From positions 1 through 64,000 of the forward strand of contig JBNGIQ010009426.1 of assembly GCA_049999765.1 (NCBI GenBank): a stretch of 64,000 nt of DNA, in the 5' to 3' direction. Every line of letters begins with the position of its first letter. Position 1 is the first letter of the stretch. The stretch is from Phaeoceros laevis. Its lineage: Eukaryota; Anthocerotophyta; Anthocerotopsida; Notothyladales. The notes beneath the pieces were generated by a model, which was not told where the DNA came from, searched no databases, and saw only the letters and a list, made by a program, of their open reading frames with translations. Shown in pieces: positions 55,921 through 64,000 of this stretch. Both the position numbers and the translations under genes were made by a program.

Positions 55921-57930
55921 GTGCACAACGAGGGACTCTTGAAGAAGGAGAGAGCAAAGTTGTTGAGAAAGATACGGAAACTTGAAGTTCCCGACAAGGA
56001 TGCAGACGGAAAGTGTACAGTGGAAGTTGATAAGTCGGATCAGCCTTGCGGGAAAGGGAAGAGGGAGTTGACACATTTTTTGTCCTCTCAAACTAGAGGA
56101 ATGTTCAAAAATTTCTTAAAAAAACTTCAAGGATCTACCTCCCAGAGATGCGAGTTCCATAGTACATTTTGCAAAGGCTGAATTTTCAGGTAACTGGTTG
56201 GAATCCTGGGAAGTACTCATATAGCAGCAACACTTCGGAACAAGAAGTGCAACTTGAAGAAGAGTATCAAGAGGAAAGTGGATGAGTAAGTGTACTGTTC
56301 CTTTACCTACTTGACCTACGCTTTGTGCTAGTGATATGATAACTACCTACTTGACCTACGCTTTGTGCTTTGTGCTAGTGATATGATAACTACCTACTTG
56401 ACCTACTCTTTGTGCTAGTGATATGATAACCTACAGTTATGGATGAACAACTAATTGGATATGAGATTGTCTCCAAAGAATGAATGGCTGATGAATGGAT
56501 GGATGGATGGAAAACTTACTGACAATTGTTTAACTGGTTTTTTTTTTGTAGCTTCGTGCCTAGAAACATGACTGAGAAAGCTTGGAAAAAAGCTAAGAAG
56601 CTATTGCTGGCGTCTGCATCTCCTTCCTTGTCACTTCGCATGCAAGAAACGAGAAGCAAGGTTAAAAACCTTAGTCATGTTGGCAAAGGGGGTGTTTCCT
56701 CCTTTCAGTTCAGATGGAAGACCTTGTGTGGGCAAGATCCTTCGCCGGACATAGTTCAGCTAACTCTGGCCACTCCCAAGTTCAAGGCAGAGTCCAAATC
56801 AGGCCCGGAAGAAACTGGGACAGAAGCAGCTAATACAGATTTTGAAGAAAATGATGAGGCTGATGCAAATTCTGAGGCTGTAGAAGAAGCTGTATCAGCT
56901 GTGAAGACCAAGGAGAAGTTAGAGAAGTCAAAAAGAAGTTGAAGGAAGCCCCTCCTAAGGTGAACAAGGCTATGGCTAAGCTCAACAAGGCTGCCAAGCT
57001 GATGAAGTTGAATAATTCTGGTAAGTCTATGGTCAAATTCTCATGTCAAATTCAGTTTGTTGGTTTGTTGCAGGGGAGCCATGGTCTGTTATGCACTAAT
57101 CAAGGGTCTTTTCTTTTAGAATGGAAGGTGGTGTACCCCTCAAAGTATGATAAACATGGATTGGAAATTTCGGAAGAAGACCTTCAACGTCTAGAAGATG
57201 GAGAATTCATCAATGACACCCTTATTGACTTCTATTCAAGGTAATGTATATGAATGCAGTTCTTTGTAAGATTGTAGAGTTAGGCCTCTGAATTGAGATT
57301 TATTATGAATTAAGTTTGGGTTTTTCTTTGTTAGGTATCTCCTTGAAGAAGTGTTATCAGAGAATTTGGAAGGGAAGGTCTGCATCTTTAGTGCTTTGTT
57401 TCTGGCACGCCTCCAAGAGGCTGACAAGAAAGCCTATGGCTCATCAAGCACAGGATTCCCTACGAATCCTGACAATAAGGAATTCTTGCTTTTTCCTTTC
57501 CAGCACGAGTCCCATTGGTCTTTGTTGATTTGCTATGGCCATAGCAAGCATCATTTTTTCAGTTTGGTAGAGCAGTACATGAAGATCACAACCAAAACCA
57601 AGCTGAAGTACGTGAAGCTGAAGGTAAGTGTATGATCCTACAACCACTTGCAATTTGGTTACTGCACCTTGCCATGTGGTAGCTAATCGATGTTGTTGCA
57701 GGTTCTAGAGCAGAGGAATGGCTATGACTGTGGGATCCATGAGGGAGTCGGTGAATCATTTTTGTGAGAACTACATGACAGCAAAGCGATTGATGGAGCT
57801 ACAAAGGGCAGTGGTCTCCTTGTCCAGATGCAAAAGGTTGTGCAGAAATTTGTGGGGTAGAGTTTGCGGTTGTTTTGCAGCAGAGACTGTGACAGATTTG
57901 CAGAATGAGGCCTGGGCTGAGTGAGGGCTA
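55921..57930 (+). pseudogene. Ulp1-type (C48) cysteine protease gene, several exons, decayed
   Basis: C48 proteases cleave SUMO-like modifiers. The catalytic domain spans several exons: VVYPSKYDKHGLEISEEDLQ and RLEDGEFINDTLIDFYSR (to 57240, then GTAATG), YLLEEVLSENLEG (from 57334) to LLFPFQHESHWSLLICYGH and LKYVKLK (to 57624, GTAAGT), then VLEQRNGYDCG (from 57702). The His (ESHW), Gln (EQRNG) and Cys (YDCG) positions are seen. The Asp expected after the His strand is not evident (HHFFSLVEQY). After YDCG the frame is lost. The upstream exon at 56553-56942 is Lys/Glu-rich with a frameshift near 56940. 55921-56181 is an open, basic stretch of unclear relation. Element-borne Ulp1 genes are common in plants, so this may belong to a DNA transposon. 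Confidence 0.7.
56300..56430. repeat. Tandem repeat, about 50-bp unit, 2.5 copies, in an intron-like interval
   Basis: Repeats TGCTAGTGATATGATAAC plus TACCTACTTGACCTAC with small length differences. Confidence 0.9.
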
Positions 57931-58110
57931 GAAACTGTGAGAATTGTGCAGAATGTAGTTGTTTTGTGACTTGCAGAAGGTGTAGATACAATCAATTGTG
58001 CAGAATGTGGCTGTTTTGCAGTGGAGTCTGTGTCAGTTTAGAGTGAGGCCTCGAAACTATGACAATTGTGCAAAATGTAGGTGTTTTGTGACTTGCCGAA
58101 GGTGTAGATA
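57880..58110. repeat. Imperfect ~125-bp tandem duplication
   Basis: Two diverged copies contain AATTGTGCA(G/A)AATGTAG, TGTTTTGTGACTTGC and GAAGGTGTAGATACAAT in the same order (about 57930 and 58058), at the 3' end of the Ulp1-like gene. Confidence 0.85.
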
Positions 58111-58562
58111 CAATTCTTTGTTTCGATAGTATTATGTGTATACAATTCATTCTATGATTCATCAAACTCATTTGTATTGTGGTTTATATATTTATATACA
58201 GGAATATCTTTTATAAATGTTTTTGATTATCCAATATAAAAAGAACATGTATTAGTAATTACTTATATATGTATTATAATTAGAATAATTGAATACAAGC
58301 ATTATATTAGTCAATTAGTTAATTATTTATTCAAATTTTTATTAAGTGTTTCGACATGATGTGAGCCTGTCCTTTTGACATTTCCCACTCGGTTCATTCT
58401 ACTAGTAGTTACACTTGCTCCTACTCGTTTATTTGCCTGTGGATAAGTTAGTCCTTTCGACCTTCAATTAGTTAGGTTTATTCAACAAGTTGTGCACCGG
58501 CCCTCCTCGGAAGGTGGAAAAGTTCGAAGTGTTGAGAGAACATATTTGTCTTTTGACGCGCC
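58111..58562. other. AT-rich spacer
   Basis: Strongly AT-rich from 58140 to 58340; nothing else recognised. TCTACTAGTAG at 58400 and TCTACTAGGG at 58669 flank the inverted repeat that follows. Confidence 0.4.
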
Positions 58563-58658
58563 CATTTCGACATGCATTTCGACACCAAATGTCGAAAAAA
58601 CAGTCGTCCAGCTTATTCGACGTGTTTTTCGCCATGTGTCGAAATGCATGTCGAAATG
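58563..58658. repeat. Inverted repeat with ~36-bp arms
   Basis: Arms 58563-58599 and 58623-58658 are reverse complements with a few mismatches and a small length difference. Within each arm TTTCGACATGCATTTCGAC is itself a partial repeat. It has the size and shape of the core of a MITE. Confidence 0.88.
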
Positions 58659-58672
58659 ACACCTTTTTTCTA

Positions 58673-60089
58673 CTAGGGTTCTAGTGCTTCGAAAGACCGA
58701 GGAAGCAGGTTGAGTGTGTTCTCTACCTTTGCTCGGACTTGAGAACTGGCTAAACCCTTGAGGAAACGGGTGCGCATGTTGCCGCAATCAACACCAACCC
58801 CCAACCGAGTGGCCATCCTTCGGAGTGCATCGGCATAAGCCTCAACTGACTCATCAGCTTGTTGCACACGAGATTCAAATTGTTGCCACAGTGCCTGCTC
58901 GTCCTGGCCAACAAATTTCTTCTCGAATGCTGTTCAGAAGCTCCGCCAACCTTCTTCAACACCTCCAGGGTGCTTGTCAAACATAGCCTCACGGTTTTGA
59001 TACCATGTGGCAGCTGCTCCCACAAGTTTAGCTTGAGCATGCTCCATGGCTTCCTCCGGTCCCCATCCATTCACTTTGACAGCCCTGGCCAATGCCCTGA
59101 GCCACTGTTCCGCCTCTTCCGGGCAGGGGAATCCACGGCCTCCGGAAAATTCCGGCAACTTCATGACTTCTTTGCCGGTCATACGCACAGGCCAGGCTGA
59201 GCCAAAAAACTGATTGTGAGCACATGCTGCAGCATACGAGTAACCAGCACCAGGTACAGGTACCTTCTTGAATTGAGGGCAAGCAATGCCCGTCAAAGTC
59301 GGTTTTTGCACACTAGAACTAAGCCCCGCTACTACTGTCTCCCACACATTCTTCACGCCTTCATCAATTGAAAATTGCGGGAAACGGCCGGATGCTCCCG
59401 CCTTGCCACCAGTCAGAGACCCCAAAACCCGTCGAACATGCTCTTCCAGTCGACTATTCTCATCAGGGAAGGTCCTTTTCGTCTGAGGCACCTTCTTCTC
59501 TTCATGCTCTGACCCCTCCCGAGGCAAGTGAACAGAGTCCGGATCATCCCTATTCGTCATCTTCATCCTTTGGCATCTTACCGGTCGAGGTGTTCTTCAA
59601 AGTATCCTGCGATACCTGCGCCACAAACGGGTCACCGGCCAATTTTTGCACTTGAACTTCTATCATGCGCTGCACCGCGGGCATGGACATGACACGATTG
59701 CATGCCTCCAGATGAAGCTTATGCCATGAGTCATCGTCCAAAGTCACTTCATCCCCGAATACTGTTTGCATAGTGGTCTTGGGGCCGCTCCCCTGGTCAA
59801 GACCGTCCTCATTAGCTTGGTTATCAGCCTCTTCTACTGGGAAGTACTGAGACATCTCGTCGTCCGAAATGCAGCTTACAAATTCGTGCTCTGCCAATTT
59901 TTCAGTCTTGGCTAACTCACGCCTCCTCCACAATGTGTCCAGATCTGAGCTTGCCACCCCTTGGATATCCAAGTCAAGGCTCTGATCCGGAGTGTCGGGG
60001 ACGTACCAATCAAGATCCGTTGCGAACAAATATTCTTTTATCATGAGGAGTGAAAGGATCCAGCAACCAGGAGCCCGGACACAACTCAA
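58673..60089 (-). pseudogene. Ty3/gypsy gag on the minus strand, frameshifted
   Basis: 5' frame 60089-59550 encodes an acidic leader (VPDTPDQSLDLDIQG, DDEMSQYFPVEEADNQ, VQRMIEVQVQKLAGD). The next frame, 59566-58934, has TFPDENSRLEEHVRRVLG, MKLPEFSGGRGFPCPEEAEQ and the retrotransposon-gag core WLRALARAVKVNGWGPEEA, AKLVGAAATWYQNREAMFDK. A frameshift near 58940 leads to QQADESVEAYADALRRMA and FLKGLASSQVRAKVE, the end of the gag domain (to 58673). No zinc knuckle or pol follows; sequence changes abruptly at the inverted repeat. Overlapping frames at 59566/59550 suggest one gag split by a frameshift. Confidence 0.82.
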
Positions 60090-60141
60090 AAATCTGCGTC
60101 AACACACAACAACACACCAACGCCCAGACAAGTCGAAGCCG

Positions 60142-60620
60142 GGCTCTGATACCTGAAGAATTTCACTATGCAGGAAATGAACACCCCTGGTCACAAGTTT
60201 CCTGATCGGGACTGCGGGGGGCTGCGTACCATGGTATGCTTCCGGCACCGTGGGCCTCGCGCCACTAACGGCAAGCACGCCACTAACAGCAAGATCCCCT
60301 ACCGGAAGGCGGCGTGCACTCACAAACTTGCAAAAGACTTGCACACCGGAAAACTCCTCAAATTCCGATCCCGAGAAACAGATAGGCGCCGGTATAAAAA
60401 GGCCCCGGTCGCCGTGGCACCGTTCCGTCCTAAACTACGAGATCCGTTAGGGTAGAGAAAAGCCCCGCCGGCCCCGGTCCCGAATCTAGTTCCATTACAA
60501 TGCAGACCCGAGCTATGATAAAATCCATGAGTCAGAAGGACCACGCCACACTCTACTTAACCTAACTGGACTTAACTACTAAATAGGTACTCTAACTAGG
60601 GGGGTCTATCTAAATGGAAT
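60142..60620 (-). repeat. Primer-binding site and probable 5' LTR of the minus-strand gypsy element
   Basis: On the minus strand GGTATCAGAGCCC (about 60153-60141) follows an LTR end ...GTGAAATTCTTCA. The LTR is presumed to extend upward through 60154-60600, where TATAAA-like and GC-rich promoter-like DNA occurs. The outer end was not located. Confidence 0.5.
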
Positions 60621-61244
60621 CTTTCCAGGAGCTGCTACCGCGGAAGTTCGGTCCTCCTGTTTTCTGGTGACTGTCTCGTCTGTCCTCGTACCCCTGCCTG
60701 CCTCGATGCGCAAGGCGTGATCGCAGAGTTTCTTGCTTGAGGGCTTGAGGAGTGCATTGAAGCACAGCGCAGCGTCTCAAGAGCTCTGGCTGGACTCGGA
60801 GGTTGTCGGAACCAATCTGAAGCTGGAAGCAGTGGCAGTGCCAATACTCCAATTGGTGCAGTTCCGGGAGTAACATCCCACGAACATCGGCTTGAGCAGT
60901 TCTAGGAGTAATGCTGGCCTACCGACTATGGAGCACCTCGACATGCATCTCCTTGTTACACTGCCTGACCCGGTCGGTCCCTCCCTGTTGCGGATGTTAA
61001 GCAGATTAAGTTGAATCTCTACACGCTGTTTACGTCAGGGTGCAAGGTCACTCAAGAACGCACCAACTAATTCCTATCTTGAGCGACTGGCGCCTAGCAC
61101 TGGACTCCAGACTCTTTGTGGTCTTGAAAGGCTCCACAATGGGAAGCTGATCGGAGATCAAGTGTCTGTAGGAAGCGGACTTGAGATACATTATGTTCCA
61201 GAAGCTTCCCTGTCAAGGTTCGAAATTCCTAGACCTACATGCCG
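60621..61244. other. No gene recognised
   Basis: A minus-strand frame at 60610-60876 has no similarity that I recognise. Confidence 0.35.
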
Positions 61245-62391
61245 TCAAGGATGACGCCGTTTTCTTCCTCTTTTCTCTGCCCTCCCCGTTCCACGTGCAC
61301 CGCTGGCACCCTTCTTCAGCTCTGTGACTTCGGCCTGCAACTTCATGTTCTCAGCCTTGCCTTTTTTGATCGTATCCCCCAAGTGGTTGACGACCTCCTC
61401 TAGGGTTGCTTCCCGGCCTCGTGTAAAGGGGTTGCTGCCCTCTGCATCAAAGTTCCAACAAGTTGGGATTGGGTACCGACCGCTAGCGTTGTACTGCTCG
61501 ATTTCCATCAATGAAGTGGCTACACCATTGTAGGGCTTGTCACCGAATCTCGCCCTCAGCTGCTTCAACAGGGGATCGTCCGGGTCTACTTCCTCTTTAC
61601 ACTGCATGATTCCAGCAGGATATCGACTCAGCTCGACGAGCAGTGTTGTCAGCCCCTGTCACAGAACGCAATGAAACAAATGAGATCCTCACCTTCGTTC
61701 GCTCCGGGTCTAGGTAGACCTTCTTGTACGGACACCAGTCGTGCTTCTTTATCTTGTCAACCCTTTCTGAGCTTATTTTTGCACGTTTAGCTTGAAAGTC
61801 AGGATGGTTGAAATGGGCCTCACCCACATCTTCCCAGCAGCTGTCGTCGATCTCACCGCACCTCTTGACCCCAATACCCGCCTTGACATTCTCGTGAAGA
61901 GCTCTGATCACCTGTACAAGACAGTCGGAAGACGCTTGCACCAGTGACCACAAGCATGCAAAAGGAACACGCCAGCCTCACAGCAAAAGATATCAGGACA
62001 GACATCAAAGGTCTTACCTCCACTGCTGCTCTCTTCGCACCCTCCAGTAAGTCGACTTTACCACGATGGCAGACAACCAACTTGTTAACCATATCTCATG
62101 CGTATTCGTTTTCTTCTTCAAGTTCCTTCAGTTTTTCCTCCAACTCTGCGATTTTCCCAGTTGATAGCTCAGATCTTAGGGTTTCGCTCTCTGTCACAGA
62201 TAACTGACTTTTGGCAACAGTTGGCAGGAAGCATGGAACACGAAACCATGAAAAAAACACAGCTGGTAGGTCCAAAACCTTGTCTGTGCTTCTCTTCCAG
62301 CAGCTGCATTTCCAGCTCTGCGTCCTTACTAGCCTGCTCGGCAGCCCTCATCCTGTTAGTCATTTGGAACTTTTCGGTGCATCTCCACGAC
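61245..62391 (-). CDS. IDN2/FDM-like protein, coiled coil and XH domain (5' part unclear)
   Basis: Plant IDN2/FDM proteins act in RNA-directed DNA methylation; their C-terminal XH domain mediates complex formation. Two exons form the XH domain in phase: 61911-61693 (VIRALHENVKAGIGVKRCGE, IKKHDWCPYKKVYLDPERTK) and 61601-61245 (CKEEVDPDDPLLKQLRARFG, SLMEIEQYNASGRYPIPTCW, GREATLEEVVNHLGD), with a 91-bp GT-AG intron. The last 35 residues are basic (KRGRKRRHP). An upstream exon 62207-62018 encodes the coiled coil (GKIAELEEKLKELEEENEYA), with TGA at 62097-62099 in that frame. A further coiled-coil piece (TNRMRAAEQASKDAELEM) lies at 62391-62282. I found no XS or zinc-finger domain. The TGA and an unresolved splice phase suggest a pseudogene or a shorter protein starting after the stop. 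Confidence 0.75.
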
Positions 62392-63279
62392 TGTAAAGCA
62401 TGCGAAAGATAGGGCACCCATGAACGTGGACAGATCTGACGAGATATGTCCCAGGATGGTAGAATAGCCAGAAAAACCCACCACCCAAACTGCGCGTTCA
62501 GAGCCTCTGATCATGTTCTAAATGTCCCTACCACTTGATTCACATGGAATGAAACCTCCAAGGGTGGATTAGCAGAGAGGATACTCAGCTGTTTCTTTGA
62601 CGACAACACGCCCTGCAATGACCCGAGTATCCTCTACTCCACGTCAGTAGGAGGCGTCTGAGCTAATAAGCTGTTCCTTGATAGCCAACTGGCGTAAGGT
62701 AACACCAGTTTCCAGGTAGCATCAGTGAACACAGCCTTCTGCTCATAGGTGGACGAGCCCCATGCAACTGCATCTGTCTCAGCACACCGTAATCCTGTGT
62801 CACAGCGACCCTGTCTGCTACTAAACGGAGCGGCCGTCCACCATGTCCCAATGTACATCTGCTCCATAAATCCAGCATCCAACCCCTACAAATTCAATGG
62901 CCTACTCGAAAGCAAACCTACAGCAAGACAGGCGTGACAAACCAAGAGCCTTAACAGGCACCAAACATTTTTCTGTGGGCCTTCCATCATTTGTGACTAC
63001 ACTTTCCATTTATGGCTACTCGATGGATTTATGCACATATCCTATGTGAACTATATATATCTGAGACCCCGGCTAAGCTCCACAGAAAAACCTCAGGTTG
63101 ACCAACCTGTAATGGGTCACACAGCATCAGATGACCTCTTGGTGCTTGGGAGTGAACACGCCCAGTAGTTATGCAGAGGTCAGAACTCTTATGTCCTTCA
63201 ACCCAACATCATATGGATCACATTGGCAATGAAGCCCAATACTGCACATTCCCGGCAGCCTTTACATCTGACGTCCATT
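62392..63279. other. Spacer between XH-domain and RING genes
   Basis: Nothing recognised. It may contain further 5' exons of the XH-domain gene (on -) that are too short or too diverged to see. Confidence 0.35.
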
Positions 63280-64000
63280 TCATTCGATCTGTTGCTCTGT
63301 CTCTTGCCTTGACTCGCCAGAGACCGACTTCACAGGAGCCTGCGTCTGGAGATGCTGCCCTGTTCTGCTGCTGTCGTTGCTTGCATCATGCGTGAAGTCC
63401 AAATAGTCATTGCCAGCGTCGAAGTCTGCTTTAGGTACCTTGATCTCAAGTAGCTTCTCCACCACACACCGACAAATTGGGCAGCGGTTTGTCTGGAACC
63501 TCAACACTTTCGCACATTCACTGCACATGCACTGCCAACCAAACAAATGACCATGAGCAACAAGAAATAAGAAATAAGAAGCATGGCTGAGCTGCAAATC
63601 CAGCCAGCAACAAGAAGTCAGCAAACACTCACCATATGTCGACACGGCAACACGGTGGTGTCACGTGGTTCTGACATGCAAATAACACATTCCTTCCCTG
63701 TATCACTACCATCAAAGCTGCTGCCCCCACCACTATTCTCTATCCCATAAATCTCCTGCAGTTCACACCGCACGCCCTCAACCCAAATGATCTGCTTCAA
63801 CACCTTGACATTGTAGTCGCCATCCTCTTTGTGTTCAATTTGTGCATGTATGGTCTGAGAATGCACCCATTTCGGTAAAGGGGCACCAACCGGTTGATCC
63901 TCCAGGGGTTTGTAATCAGGAGGAGGGTCTTTGGGAGCTGTCTCTGCGCTTACCACAAGGGGATAAGCTCCAATCGAACCATCCCTACCAAGATCTTGCT
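63280..64000 (-). CDS. LOG2/LUL-type RING E3 ubiquitin ligase, C-terminal part (5' end outside window)
   Basis: Two exons: 64000-63633 and 63531-63280, joined across a GT-AG intron (63632-63532) in the middle of the RING. The first has [38 protein letters not shown] and EIYGIEN, the domain shared by LOG2 and LUL proteins (MGRN1-like). The C3HC4 RING reads [49 protein letters not shown], with all eight ligands. The tail after the RING (about 45 residues, ending TEQQIE) is longer than I would expect for this family. In Arabidopsis these N-myristoylated plasma-membrane E3s act in amino-acid export and stress responses; the N-terminus that would show myristoylation is off the window. No lesions seen. 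Confidence 0.9.

Overview
The window is plant nuclear DNA: GT-AG introns, a four-exon PIP aquaporin, PPR proteins, a plant-type 18S rRNA copy, and copia, gypsy and Helitron elements. Three PPR genes sit among several PPR relics. Two of them end in a variant DYW domain with a KP (not PG) box, and one finishes in Gly-Arg-Pro. That variant is linked in the literature to U-to-C organellar editing in hornworts, ferns and non-Selaginella lycophytes, so the source is probably a seed-free plant of one of these groups. I cannot name a species.

Layout. 0-3.1 kb: a gene joining a ParB-like region to a bacterial-type DNA amino-methyltransferase, with a minisatellite in its first intron. 4.3-5.8 kb: aquaporin. 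6.2-12.5 kb: a divergent pair of PPR genes (E+ type on -, DYW:KP type on +). 14.1-16.3 kb: a broken RNA polymerase II CTD-phosphatase-like gene whose nucleophile Asp is His. 17.6-23.7 kb: PPR relics, a gulonolactone-oxidase pseudogene and the 3' half of a DYW:KP gene. 23.7-26.6 kb: a decayed Helitron. 29.3-35.6 kb: an unrecognised ORF and a Ty1/copia element with an extra ORF before gag. 35.6-39.5 kb: gene debris and a copia 5' end with an 87-bp LTR. 40.1-43.5 kb: a Ty3/gypsy 3' end carrying a PHD finger, then a second, frameshifted ParB-region copy. 43.6-46 kb: perfect hairpins, a copia LTR and a broken U-box gene. 46.1-58.1 kb: gypsy, an 18S pseudogene, copia/gypsy fragments, an uncharacterised element-like gene and a Ulp1-type protease gene. 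58.6-60.6 kb: gypsy gag and LTR on -. 61.2-64 kb: an IDN2/FDM-like XH-domain gene and a LOG2-like RING E3 gene running off the end.

Only the aquaporin, the two PPR genes at 6-12.5 kb and the RING gene look intact; the first methyltransferase copy may be. Most other coding sequence has stops, frameshifts or truncations. Assembly gaps (N runs) lie at 3237-3336, 28504-28603 and 48862-49261.

The most unusual content is (i) the ParB-methyltransferase family, one copy of which lies directly 3' of a gypsy element with a PHD finger; (ii) the DYW:KP editing-factor candidates; and (iii) islands of back-to-back near-perfect hairpins at three junctions.
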